Assembly: GCA_005879535.1 (NCBI GenBank)
Contig: VBKI01000048.1
Location: 44,290-108,289 of the forward strand
Source: Deltaproteobacteria bacterium
Lineage (GTDB): Bacteria; Myxococcota; Myxococcia; Myxococcales; 40CM-4-68-19
DNA: 64,000 nucleotides
Direction: 5' to 3'
The stretch's first letter is position 1, and each line of letters opens with the position of its first letter. The notes below the pieces were generated by a model. It searched no databases. It saw only the letters and a list, made by a program, of their open reading frames with translations, and was not told where the DNA came from. Position numbers and translations under genes: made by a program. Shown here piece by piece: positions 45,614-53,757 of this stretch.

Positions 45614-47185
45614 TCAGAACCTCGTCGGGGGCTGGTAGGCGCCGAACTGCTGCTTCAACGCTGCCGCGATCTCTCCCACCGTGCAATACGCGCGCACCGC
45701 ATCGCGGATGCGCGGCTGCAGATTGCCCGGGCCGGCTGCCGCTTCGGAGAGCGAGCGCAGCGCCGCCTGCGCCTTGCGCGCATCACGATCCTTCTTCACG
45801 CGAGCGACGCGCGCGGCGGCCTCGCGCGCCGCCTCCGGAGACGCGCTGGTGATCTCCATCTCCGGCTCGTCGTGCGCCTCGCCCACCGTGCGGAACTTGT
45901 TGACGCCGACGACCGCCACCTCGCCCTTCTCCACCGCCCGCTGGTGCTCGTAGGCGCGCTGGGCGATGCGCTGCTGCACGTATCCGCTGCGCAATGCCTC
46001 GACGAAGCCGCCCCGCTCGTCGATCTCCGCCATCACGGCGCCGATCGCTTCGTCCATCCGGTCGGTGAGCGCCTCGACGAACCAGCTTCCCCCGAGCGGA
46101 TCCACCGTCTGCGCCACTTCGGTCTCGTAGGCCACGATCTGCTGGACTCGCAGCGCGGTACGGGCGGAAAGCTCGGTGGGGATGGCGAACGCCTCGTCGT
46201 ACGCGGCGGTGAATACGCTCTGCACGCCGGAGCAGGCGACCGCGAAGGTCTCCAGCGTGGTGCGGGCGATGTTGTTGAGCGGCTCGGCCCGGGTGAGCGA
46301 GTGGCCGCCGCAGACGCAGGCCGCCCGCAGCCGCCAGCTCTCCGGCTCCTTCGCCCCGTACTTCTCCTTCAGCAGCCGGGCCCAGATGCGGCGGCCGGCG
46401 CGGTACTTGGCGACCTCCTCGAAGAAGTTCGTATACGTGTAGAAGAAGAAGCTGAGCCGGGGCGCGAACGAGTCGGCGGAGAGCCCGCGGGCGAGCAGGT
46501 TCTCCACGTAGGCCTTGCCGGCACAGAGCGTGTACGCCATCTCCTCCGCGGGCGTGGCGCCCGCGTCGCGGTAGTGCGAGGCGATGCTGATCGGATTGAA
46601 GCGGGGAAGCCGCTTCACGGTGTCCTCGATCAGATCGCACGCGAGCCGCAGGGAGGGCTCGATGGGGAAGAGCCACGCGCCGCGCGCGCCGAACTCCTTC
46701 AAGAGATCGTTCTGCACCGTCCCGGAGATGCGGTCGTCGGGAACACCCTGCTTCCGCGCCGCCTCCTCGTACAGGGCGAGGAGGATGGGCGCGGTGGCGT
46801 TGATGGTCATGCTCGTCGAGACCTTGTCGAGCGGGATCCCGGCGAAGAGCTCTTCCATGTCGGCGAGCGATCCGATGGAGACGCCCACCTTGCCGACCTC
46901 GCCCTCAGCCTCCGGATCGTCGGCGTCGATGCCCAGCTGGGTGGGAAGATCCAGCGCCAGCGACAGTCCCGTCTGGCCCTGGCCGAGCAAGTACTTGAAG
47001 CGCTGGTTCGTCTCCCGTGGCGTCCCGAAGCCTGCGTACTGGCGCATCGTCCAGAGCTTGCCGAGATACATGTTGCGGTGGATGCCGCGGGTGAACGGGT
47101 ACTCGCCCGGCGGCGGCGGGGCCTCTTTCACGTCGTCCGGCCCGTACACGGGCTGGATGGCGATCCCGCTGCGGGTAACGCTCAC
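45614..47185 (-). CDS. B12-dependent acyl-CoA mutase, catalytic (large) subunit; methylmalonyl/ethylmalonyl-CoA type
   Basis: A 523-residue TIM-barrel subunit without the B12 domain, which is encoded next door. The motif [24 protein letters not shown] and the tail [15 protein letters not shown] are clear. Compared with P. shermanii methylmalonyl-CoA mutase, Tyr40 matches Tyr89, Gln158 matches Gln197 and Arg168 matches Arg207, which binds the substrate carboxylate. This argues for a methylmalonyl or ethylmalonyl substrate, not isobutyryl. The loop before the substrate histidine reads [11 protein letters not shown], one residue shorter than ISISGYHMQEAG. GTG start (47183-47185) overlaps the hydratase gene as GTGA. 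With ccr adjacent, ethylmalonyl-CoA is favoured. Confidence 0.85.
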   Translation of the reverse strand: MSVTRSGIAIQPVYGPDDVKEAPPPPGEYPFTRGIHRNMYLGKLWTMRQYAGFGTPRETNQRFKYLLGQGQTGLSLALDLPTQLGIDADDPEAEGEVGKVGVSIGSLADMEELFAGIPLDKVSTSMTINATAPILLALYEEAARKQGVPDDRISGTVQNDLLKEFGARGAWLFPIEPSLRLACDLIEDTVKRLPRFNPISIASHYRDAGATPAEEMAYTLCAGKAYVENLLARGLSADSFAPRLSFFFYTYTNFFEEVAKYRAGRRIWARLLKEKYGAKEPESWRLRAACVCGGHSLTRAEPLNNIARTTLETFAVACSGVQSVFTAAYDEAFAIPTELSARTALRVQQIVAYETEVAQTVDPLGGSWFVEALTDRMDEAIGAVMAEIDERGGFVEALRSGYVQQRIAQRAYEHQRAVEKGEVAVVGVNKFRTVGEAHDEPEMEITSASPEAAREAAARVARVKKDRDARKAQAALRSLSEAAAGPGNLQPRIRDAVRAYCTVGEIAAALKQQFGAYQPPTRF

Positions 47186-47697
47186 GGCCGGAACTCCTTC
47201 TTGAGAATCGCCAGCTCGCGCGTGATCTCCAGGACTACCTCGCCCTTCTGGTTCTTCCCGCGCAGAAGAAACTTCACCACCCCGGCTTGCCCCGGCTTCC
47301 CCATGGAGGAGAGGCGAGGGTCGTCGTCGCTCTTCGACAGCACGGTGCTCTCCGCGAACAGGGTGTCGCCGGAGAACACCGGCGTCAGGTGGCGCCCTTC
47401 GTCGTAGGAAAGGTGCGCGAGCGCGTTCTCCTCCGTCTCTTCCGAGGCGAGCCCCGCGACGAAGGCGAAGACGATGCCGCCGTACACCACGCGACGGCCG
47501 TCGAATGTCACCTGCGGCTGGTCGTCGCACATCTTCTGGTTGAAATGGAGCTGGGCGGTATTGAGCACGAAGTTCGTCCACATCATGTGCTCGTCGGAGA
47601 TCGTGCGCCCGCGTGGGTGGACGATGGTGTCGCCGACGGTGAAATCCTCGTACAGGTTGTCGTCGCGGGTGAAGCGATGGCGCGTGCTCAAGGTCAT
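47182..47697 (-). CDS. MaoC-fold hydratase resembling the C-terminal half of mesaconyl-CoA hydratase
   Basis: A 171-residue single hot-dog protein. [34 protein letters not shown] (His51, the likely catalytic His), [42 protein letters not shown] and a basic end line up well, in my memory, with the second half of alphaproteobacterial mesaconyl-CoA (2-methylfumaryl-CoA) hydratase. That half also has N-T-A-x-V-H-F-N. It lies between the dehydrogenase and the mutase, overlapping both by four bases. Alone it could be another (R)-specific enoyl-CoA hydratase; the matching other half next to the dehydrogenase supports the call. Confidence 0.75.
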   Translation of the reverse strand: MTLSTRHRFTRDDNLYEDFTVGDTIVHPRGRTISDEHMMWTNFVLNTAQLHFNQKMCDDQPQVTFDGRRVVYGGIVFAFVAGLASEETEENALAHLSYDEGRHLTPVFSGDTLFAESTVLSKSDDDPRLSSMGKPGQAGVVKFLLRGKNQKGEVVLEITRELAILKKEFRP

Positions 47698-48878
47698 CCC
47701 TCCAGCAGCCGCTTGGCGATCACTTCGTACTGGATCTCGCTCGTACCCTCGAAGATGCGGAAGACGCGCGCGTCGCGCCAGAAGCGCTGCGCCGGGAACT
47801 CCCGCGAATAGCCGTACCCGCCGAAGATCTGCATCGCCTCGCTGGTCACGTGCTCGGCCATCTCGGCGCAGAACGCCTTCGCCATCCCGGCCTCGAGATC
47901 GCAGCGCTTGCCGGTGTCCTTCATCCGGGCGGCGTGGTAGGTGAGCTGCCGCCCGGCCTCCACTTGCGTCGCCATGTGCGCGAGCTTGTGGCCGATGACC
48001 TGGAACTCGCTGATCGGCTTTCCGAACTGCGTCCGCTCCTGCGAGTAGCGCAGCGCCGCTTCCAGGGCCGCCTGCGCGACTCCCACCGCGCGCGCCGCCG
48101 TCTGGATGCGCGCGATCTCGTAGGTGCTCATCAGCTGTCGGAAGCCCTTCCCTTCGACGCCGCCGAGGAGGTTCTCCGCCGGCACCTCGTACCCGTCGAA
48201 CTGCAGCGCGTAGGAGTTCATCCCCTTGTAGCCGATGGTCGGGATCGGGCTGCCGGCGAGCTGCGGTGGATGGAACTCGTCACCGGGGGTCTTGGGGATG
48301 AGGAGGATGGAGAGCCGGTCGTGCTTGCGGGAGGCCTCCGGATTGGTGATCACCGTCGTGCAGAGCAGATGCGCCTTGTTCGCCCAGGTGCACCAGGTCT
48401 TCTCGCCGGTGATGAGGTACTTGTCGCCCTTCTTCACGGCCCGGCACTTGATTCCGGCAGAGTCGCTGCCGGCGTCGGGCTCGGTGAATGCGGCAGCGGC
48501 GAGCAGCTCGCCTGTGCAGAGGCCGGGGAGGAACTTCTGCTTCTGCTCCTCGGTGCCGTTCGCCTGCACCAGCGACGCGGTGATGATCATCCGCGTCATC
48601 ACCGAGCCGACCGAGAGCCAGGCCTTGGACAACTCCTCGGCGACGATGGCCATGGAGAGCGTGTCGAGGCCGCTGCCGCCGTAGTCAGGCGAGAAGATCA
48701 GGCCGAAGTACCCCAGCTCGGCCATCTTCTTCACGATGTGCGCCGGGATCTCCGCCGCCTTGTTGTCCAGCTCGTTGGCGACGGGCACCACTTCGCGGTC
48801 GGCGAAACCGCGCACGCTCTCGCGGATCTGGACGTGCTCTTCGGTGAGCGCGCCGCCGTTTGGATTCGGGATCGGCAT
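47694..48878 (-). CDS. mcd: Acyl-CoA dehydrogenase, probable (2S)-methylsuccinyl-CoA dehydrogenase
   Basis: A 394-residue FAD dehydrogenase with FTEPDAGSDSAGIKCRAVKKGDKYLITGEKTW, GYGYSREFPAQRFWRDARV and FEGTSEIQYEVIAKRLL (catalytic Glu in EGT). The stretch IGYKGMNSYALQFDGYEVPAENLLGG, then GKGFRQLMSTYEIARIQTAARAVGVAQAALEAALRYSQ and QLTYHAARMKDTGKRCDLEAGMAKAF, closely resembles what I recall of Mcd, which makes mesaconyl-CoA. It lacks the roughly 150-residue N-terminal extension of alphaproteobacterial Mcd. GGAGG and AAGG precede the ATG at 48876-48878. Its stop overlaps the next start (ATGA). Confidence 0.8.
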   Translation of the reverse strand: MPIPNPNGGALTEEHVQIRESVRGFADREVVPVANELDNKAAEIPAHIVKKMAELGYFGLIFSPDYGGSGLDTLSMAIVAEELSKAWLSVGSVMTRMIITASLVQANGTEEQKQKFLPGLCTGELLAAAAFTEPDAGSDSAGIKCRAVKKGDKYLITGEKTWCTWANKAHLLCTTVITNPEASRKHDRLSILLIPKTPGDEFHPPQLAGSPIPTIGYKGMNSYALQFDGYEVPAENLLGGVEGKGFRQLMSTYEIARIQTAARAVGVAQAALEAALRYSQERTQFGKPISEFQVIGHKLAHMATQVEAGRQLTYHAARMKDTGKRCDLEAGMAKAFCAEMAEHVTSEAMQIFGGYGYSREFPAQRFWRDARVFRIFEGTSEIQYEVIAKRLLEG

Positions 48879-48880
48879 CC

Positions 48881-49381
48881 TTACCTGCCTCCGTAGGCGG
48901 ACCGCTTCTTGACGAGAATCTTCCGCTCGTACATGCAGACTTCCTCGCCGCGCTGGTTGGTCCCGGTGGTGCGCACGTGGACGATCCCGCGGTCCGGCTT
49001 GCTCCCGCTCTCGCGCTTGTCGAGGACTTCGCTGCGCGAGATCAGCGTGTCTCCCGGGTAGACCCACCGGGGAAAGGTCATGTTCCAGTAGCCGAGGTGC
49101 GCGATGGCCTGCTCGGAGAGGTCCTCGACGGTCATGCCGAAGACCACGTTCATCACCAGGAGCGGATGCACCGGCGGCCCGGGATGACCCAGCGCCTGCG
49201 CGTGCAGCTTGTTGAAGTAGAGCGGCACCGCATTCATCGTCGCGGTGGCAAACAGCTGCGCCTCGCCGTCGGTGACGGTGCGGCCCCAGTGATGCCGGTA
49301 CACGTCGCCGACCTTGAAATCTTCGTAGTAACGGCCTCGCTCGACTATCTTGCGAGGTCCGTCCGGTACCGATTCGGCCAT
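48881..49381 (-). CDS. MaoC-fold protein resembling the N-terminal half of mesaconyl-CoA hydratase
   Basis: A 166-residue hot-dog protein. RYYEDFKVGDVYRHHWGRTVTDGEAQLF, PPVHPLLVMNVVFGMTVEDLSEQAIAHLGYWNMTFPRWVYPGDTLIS and GIVHVRTTGTNQRGEEVCMYERKILVKKR follow the first half of mesaconyl-CoA hydratase in order. At the catalytic position it has MNAVPLYFN, Tyr55 for His, as in the inactive N-terminal half of the one-chain enzyme. I infer a heteromer with the 47182-47697 product. The ATG at 49379-49381 has no ribosome site and may start a leaderless message; an ATG 22 codons earlier would overlap the divergent PilZ gene. Confidence 0.75.
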   Translation of the reverse strand: MAESVPDGPRKIVERGRYYEDFKVGDVYRHHWGRTVTDGEAQLFATATMNAVPLYFNKLHAQALGHPGPPVHPLLVMNVVFGMTVEDLSEQAIAHLGYWNMTFPRWVYPGDTLISRSEVLDKRESGSKPDRGIVHVRTTGTNQRGEEVCMYERKILVKKRSAYGGR

Positions 49382-49388
49382 GCAGCGA

Positions 49389-49417
49389 GGGGTAGGTCGC
49401 CTGCCGGGTCCAGTCAA
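49389..49417 (-). promoter_or_regulatory. Possible promoter of the ethylmalonyl-CoA pathway operon
   Basis: On the minus strand TTGACT (49412-49417) is followed after 17 bases by TACCCC (49389-49394). The -35 is good and the -10 poor. Transcription would begin at or next to the ATG at 49381, which would make the first gene leaderless and explain the missing ribosome site. Confidence 0.3.
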
Positions 49418-49445
49418 GTGTCGCACCGCGTCGTAAGGGCGGTGC

Positions 49446-49808
49446 ATGCGGAAAGTGGACGGGGAGGACCGGGGTGCGTCAAATCATCTCGTGGACTGGC
49501 AGGATCCCGAAACCTTTGGACAACGCCGCAGATTTACGCGCAGGGAAGTGCAGCTTCAGGCGCGGGTCCGGGCCGGGGATCGGGAGCTGATCGCCACCGC
49601 CGAGAACATCTCGCCCGGCGGCGCGTTCCTGCGGATCGAAGAGCCCGTGGAGGGGGAGGACCTCTTCGCCACCATCCAGCTGCCGCACGGCCGCGGACTT
49701 CACGTCCACGCGAAAGTGCGCTGGCGGCGGTCGGAGCCGCCGGGCATCGGGGTGGAGTTCGCGACGTTCCTCGAGGCTCCCTGGGACGAAATCAATCGAT
49801 TCGCTTGA
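49446..49808 (+). CDS. PilZ-domain protein, putative c-di-GMP receptor
   Basis: A 120-residue single PilZ domain. It contains QRRRFTRREVQLQARVRAG, which supplies the R-x3-R arginines, and ENISPGGAFLRIEEP, the N-x-S-x-x-G second motif, followed by LHVHAKVRWRR and GIGVEFATF. Both halves of the c-di-GMP site look intact. It is transcribed away from the ethylmalonyl-CoA operon with a 64-base gap. Its last 17 bases overlap the end of the convergent lipoprotein gene. Confidence 0.88.
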   Translation: MRKVDGEDRGASNHLVDWQDPETFGQRRRFTRREVQLQARVRAGDRELIATAENISPGGAFLRIEEPVEGEDLFATIQLPHGRGLHVHAKVRWRRSEPPGIGVEFATFLEAPWDEINRFA

Positions 49809-50196
49809 GCACGTGGAAGGCCACGTTGCTGCGGACCACCGCGCACTCGTTCTTCCGCATGCACAGGGCGGCGGCCCGGAAGGGAACGTTCGACCTGGCA
49901 CCGACCACGATCGAGCCACCCGGCACCTCTGAGTAGCGATCCTGAAGCGGCTCCATGGCTGTGCCGGAGCGGCATTCATCGAGCAGGTTTCTCGCCAGAT
50001 CCTCGGCCTGGCGCGGATCGCGCGTGGGGACGCGCGGGTCCACGACCGGGCTTTGGATCGTCGGATCCTGACGTTGCCAGCCGACCTGGACTTGCTGGAT
50101 CTCGACGCGATTCGCGGGCGCCGTGCAGGATGGCTCGCGCAGCGGCGCCGAAGCGCAGGCGGCGCAGGCCACGGCGCACAGCAGCGAAGCCTTCAT
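49792..50196 (-). CDS. Small lipoprotein with parvulin-like (PpiC) remnant
   Basis: A 134-residue exported protein. The N-terminus MKASLLCAVACAACASAP is a Cys-rich lipoprotein-type signal (Cys11 or Cys14). The rest resembles the end of PpiC/parvulin rotamase domains: RQAEDLARNLLDECRSGTAMEPLQDRYSEVPGG and CAVVRSNVAFHVLKRID, but it is much shorter than the normal domain core between them, so isomerase activity is doubtful. GGGGGA precedes the ATG, which overlaps the FIST gene stop by four bases. Confidence 0.68.
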   Translation of the reverse strand: MKASLLCAVACAACASAPLREPSCTAPANRVEIQQVQVGWQRQDPTIQSPVVDPRVPTRDPRQAEDLARNLLDECRSGTAMEPLQDRYSEVPGGSIVVGARSNVPFRAAALCMRKNECAVVRSNVAFHVLKRID

Positions 50197-51299
50197 CGAT
50201 CCCCCACGGCGAGAACCCCCGTGAAGAGGTGCATGCCCGTCGAGTCCCCCGCGGGCCCCAGCTCGAAGCTGGTGCGTATCGAGAGCAGCGGAAACGCTCC
50301 CAGAGATTGCTCGATCAGGCGCAGGTCGAGGCCTGGCACTCCATAGAGGGTCGTCCCCCGGCTCACGCAATCGAAGTAGAGGCCCCAGGCGGGCCGCGGA
50401 TCGCGAAGCTTGTCCAGCGCCTGCTGCAGAGTGCGCCGGGCGCCCATCCCGTCGCGCAGGGTGAACGAGATGCTGTGGCCTTCCGGGACGGGCGCACCGG
50501 TCTCCAGAGCACCCCGTTCCTCGTCGACGCCGAGGAGCGGAATGGAGACGAAATCCTCGGAAGAGAAGGCTTCGCCAGGCCGCGGGGACAGCCCGAGCGC
50601 CACGAACTGGAGCGCCTCGCCGTCGAGGCCGGGCTGTTCCGCGAGAGAGGAGAGCGCTTCCATCGCCGGGCGCGAGTCCAGCTCCAGCAGCGAGCGCCCT
50701 TCGGACCGCGTGACCAGCAGCGGCTTGCCGATGGGCTGGTGCGATTGGGCCACCGCGAGCCGTCCGGCGGCGGGGAAGAATGCGCCGACGGCGTGCGCGT
50801 AGGCGAGATCGTGATCGAGGAGGAGCCCGCCTTCGACCGCCACGCCACCACCGGCGACCCGGAGCCGGCCGAGCGCCCCGAGCAGCCGCTGCACCGGCGC
50901 CTCCGGGTCGGCGAAGACGACGCCGAGCGCCCCTGCACCGGCGCGCTGCGCTGCCGCGCGCAGCTCGTCGGGAGCGTCGCTGCGGAAGGAGAAGAGCTCC
51001 GCGCGCTGCTCGAGCGCGAGCACGCCCAGGGCGGGCCCGTCTTCCGTCTCGGCGTCTCCCGGAACCAGCGCCGCAGAAGTCGCGCCGCCGACGATCTGCA
51101 CGTTGGGTCCCGCGGCGTCGCGCAGCGCCTCGCACAGCTCGACGGACTCGTCGAGGTGCTCGGGAGTGGCCGCGACGATCAGGCACGCGGCCTCATCCAG
51201 GCCTCCGGCATCGAGGGCGCGGGTCGCCGCGTCGCGCGCCGCAAGGCGCACGTCCTCGGCCCGGCTGACCGCTGCACCGGCGCGCATCGCACCAAGCAT
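50193..51299 (-). CDS. FIST-domain sensory protein
   Basis: A 368-residue soluble protein. The N-terminal FIST half (about 20-200) reads AACLIVAATPEHLDESVELCEALRDAAG, VQIVGGATSAALV and GVAVEGGLLLDHDLAYAHAVGAF. The C-terminal FIST_C half (about 210-368) ends with RRTLQQALDKLRDPRPAWGLYFDCVSRGTTLYG and FPLLSIRTSFELG, including the Cys-x-x-R-G of this family. FIST domains are thought to bind small ligands such as amino acids. No output domain is attached. I chose the ATG at 51297-51299; another at 51285-51287 is possible. Confidence 0.85.
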   Translation of the reverse strand: MLGAMRAGAAVSRAEDVRLAARDAATRALDAGGLDEAACLIVAATPEHLDESVELCEALRDAAGPNVQIVGGATSAALVPGDAETEDGPALGVLALEQRAELFSFRSDAPDELRAAAQRAGAGALGVVFADPEAPVQRLLGALGRLRVAGGGVAVEGGLLLDHDLAYAHAVGAFFPAAGRLAVAQSHQPIGKPLLVTRSEGRSLLELDSRPAMEALSSLAEQPGLDGEALQFVALGLSPRPGEAFSSEDFVSIPLLGVDEERGALETGAPVPEGHSISFTLRDGMGARRTLQQALDKLRDPRPAWGLYFDCVSRGTTLYGVPGLDLRLIEQSLGAFPLLSIRTSFELGPAGDSTGMHLFTGVLAVGDR

Positions 51300-51325
51300 A
51301 ACCCGTGTCGGCGCGCGTGACCCTG

Positions 51326-53071
51326 ATGTACACCACTTGCGTGCGCCTGCTTCCACCGCTCCTGGTTCTCGCGATGGGCTGTGCCGTGGCGCAAGCCGAG
51401 CCAGAGGCGCAACCCGGGCGGGCAAGCCGGCTGACCATCGTCGGAATCAACGACACGCATGGGGCGCTGCTCGCGGCGCGGCCGCCGCGGGGGATTGCCC
51501 GGAGCACCGATGGCGAGATCGGAGGAGCGGACTGGTTCGGCGGGTACCTCGAGGCCATTCGGGCGGAAGCGCGCGAGCGCGGGGGCGCGGTCGTCGTGCT
51601 CGACGGAGGAGACGAATTCCAGGGAACCTTGATCTCCAACCAGTTCCGCGGCAGGAGCGTCACCGACGTCTACAACGCGCTCGGCGTCACCGCGGCGGCG
51701 CTGGGGAACCACGAATTCGACTTCGGGATCCCGGTGCTGGAGGAGCGGATCGCGCAAGCGCGCTACCCGATCCTCGCCGCGAACGTCTTCCTCAAGGGAA
51801 CCCGGCAGCGGCCGCAATGGCTCAGGCCCAGCGTGCTGATCGATGCGGGCGGCATCCGGGTGGGGATCGTCGGGTTGGCGACCCGCGACACGCCTCTGAC
51901 GACCAATCCCGCGCTCGTCTCCCATCTCGACTTCGCCGAAGGAGGTCCCGTCGCGGCAGCCGAGGCGGACGCGCTCCGGGCGCGGGGGGCGACGGTGGTG
52001 CTGATCTGTGCCCATGCGGGGCCGGCGCCGCCCGACCGCGAGATCCAGCGCGTCGCCGAGGCCGTGCAGGGGAAGGTCGATGCCATCGTCAGCGGACATC
52101 ACCACGTCGCGCTCGGACCGCCGCCCTTGGTCGTTGGAAAGATTCCCATCGTGCAGTCCGGGCTGCGGCTGCAGAGCTTCTCGATCATCGAGCTCGAGCT
52201 CGATGCGCGCGGCCAGGTCACCTCGTTCAAGGTGAACGAGGCGACCCTGCCCAGATCGGGCGGACCGCAAGCGATCCTGCACGAGTGGCGGGGACAGCCA
52301 GCGCAGTGGCGCGGGCGAAGGGTGGAGCCGGACGGGCGCGTCGCGGCCATCCTGCGCAAGTACGACCAGGAGGTGCGGGCGCTGCGCGAGATGCGCGTCG
52401 GAGAGACGCGCGTCGACCTGCGCAAAGGCGATTCCGACGACCTGATCGGGAACCTGACTGCCGATGCCTTGCGCTCAGGCGCGGGAGGAGCACTGAAGGC
52501 ACAGTTCGCGCTGCAGAACGCCGGCGGCTTGCGGATCACGGAGATCCGGGCGGGGCCAGTCCGCTACGGCCAGTTGTTCGATCTGTACCCGTTCGACAAC
52601 GAGCAGGTGGTGGTCTCGCTACCGGCGAGCCAGCTCCGCAATGCGCTGGAAGCCGTCCTCCACCACGGCAAGGGGCCGATGCGCGTTTCCGGGCTGCGCT
52701 ACGTGATCGACTGGGACAAGTTCGGCGCCGGCGGAAATGCGAAACCTCCGGACGGAGCGATCGTCGTCCGGATGGTCGACGAGGCCGGCAAGGTCCTCTG
52801 TGAAACGCGCAGCTGCAAGGGGGATGCGTGCGACGCCTCTTGCGCACCGGGGACGTACACCGTCGCGGTCACCGATTTCCTCACCAACGGGGGCGACGGA
52901 CTGACCATGCTGGAGGGTGCGCCGAAGCGGTACGGCGGCATGGCCGTGCGCGACATCCTCGTCGCGTACGTCAAGGCGCACCAGCCGCTCACCGCGGAGC
53001 TCCTCGGAGCGGCGTCGACGGGCAAGCCGCCGCGCTGGACCCAGATCGGGTCGCGGCGGATGGGGGAATGA
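51326..53071 (+). CDS. 5'-nucleotidase/UshA-family lipoprotein
   Basis: A 581-residue exported metallophosphoesterase. The N-terminus MYTTCVRLLPPLLVLAMGC is a lipoprotein signal with Cys19. Metal-binding motifs are VGINDTHGALL, LDGGDEFQGT, ALGNHEFDFG, CAHAG and SGHHH. The C-terminal 5'-nucleotidase domain (about 360-550) contains GDSDDLIGNLTADALR, ALQNAGGLR and VTDFLTNGGDGL. It probably hydrolyses extracellular nucleotides or sugar nucleotides. A GTG seven codons earlier is possible. It starts 26 bases from the divergent FIST gene and overlaps the next gene by four. Confidence 0.88.
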   Translation: MYTTCVRLLPPLLVLAMGCAVAQAEPEAQPGRASRLTIVGINDTHGALLAARPPRGIARSTDGEIGGADWFGGYLEAIRAEARERGGAVVVLDGGDEFQGTLISNQFRGRSVTDVYNALGVTAAALGNHEFDFGIPVLEERIAQARYPILAANVFLKGTRQRPQWLRPSVLIDAGGIRVGIVGLATRDTPLTTNPALVSHLDFAEGGPVAAAEADALRARGATVVLICAHAGPAPPDREIQRVAEAVQGKVDAIVSGHHHVALGPPPLVVGKIPIVQSGLRLQSFSIIELELDARGQVTSFKVNEATLPRSGGPQAILHEWRGQPAQWRGRRVEPDGRVAAILRKYDQEVRALREMRVGETRVDLRKGDSDDLIGNLTADALRSGAGGALKAQFALQNAGGLRITEIRAGPVRYGQLFDLYPFDNEQVVVSLPASQLRNALEAVLHHGKGPMRVSGLRYVIDWDKFGAGGNAKPPDGAIVVRMVDEAGKVLCETRSCKGDACDASCAPGTYTVAVTDFLTNGGDGLTMLEGAPKRYGGMAVRDILVAYVKAHQPLTAELLGAASTGKPPRWTQIGSRRMGE

Positions 53072-53757
53072 GCCTGGACCTGCTGCTCGACCTCGGTCTG
53101 CCGGGCATCGTCTTTCTCGCGCTCTGCATCTGGCTCGTGCGCAGGGTGGTCCGGGCAGCGTTGACGGAGCGCGACCTCGAACGGGACCGCCTGCAGGGGG
53201 GGCTCGCCGAAGAGCTCCGGACCGCGCGAGCCCGCGCGCAAGCAGCGCAGCGGCCCCGGCCCACGCCGGTGGAGGCAGCCACGCCTCGCGATCCGGTGCC
53301 CGCCGCAGACGGGCGCGGTGCGAATCCCGCGCGATCGATGCGAGCTCTAGCCAGGTCAGTACCGGCGATCGCGGCCTCGCTCGCGGTGGTGGGGCTCTCG
53401 CGATCCGTCTACGTGCATTTCGTCGCTGAGCGTCCCTCGGACTTGCTGCGGCCACGACAGGCTTTCAACGAGGAGCTCCGCCCTTTGGCGACCCTGTTGC
53501 CGGCCCGTGGCGAGGTCGGCTACGTCACCGACGAGGCCATTCAAAGCCCCGGCGGCGAATGGCAAGGTCCGAAGCAGCGGTTCCTTCAAGTGCAGTACGC
53601 CGTCGTGCCCGTCGTGCTCCGGTACGATGAGGATCGCGCCCCGCTCGTCCTCGTCAATGCGACCAGCGAGAAAAGCCTGAACGAATTGGTCGCACGCCGC
53701 GGTCTGATCGTGGTTGCGCGCGTGACTTCCGGCATGGCGGTCGCGAGGCCAAAGTGA
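53068..53757 (+). CDS. Two-segment membrane protein paired with a membrane glycosyltransferase
   Basis: A 229-residue protein: a membrane segment (LPGIVFLALCIWLV), a charged Arg/Ala linker (about 30-90), a second hydrophobic segment (VPAIAASLAVVGLSRSVYVHF) and a C-terminal part with LLPARGEVGYVTDE and RFLQVQYAVVPVVL. That part resembles the periplasmic tail often found at the end of GT39-like enzymes. It overlaps the 5'-nucleotidase gene and the following transferase gene by four bases each. I infer it works with the transferase; no activity is shown. Confidence 0.68.
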   Translation: MSLDLLLDLGLPGIVFLALCIWLVRRVVRAALTERDLERDRLQGGLAEELRTARARAQAAQRPRPTPVEAATPRDPVPAADGRGANPARSMRALARSVPAIAASLAVVGLSRSVYVHFVAERPSDLLRPRQAFNEELRPLATLLPARGEVGYVTDEAIQSPGGEWQGPKQRFLQVQYAVVPVVLRYDEDRAPLVLVNATSEKSLNELVARRGLIVVARVTSGMAVARPK

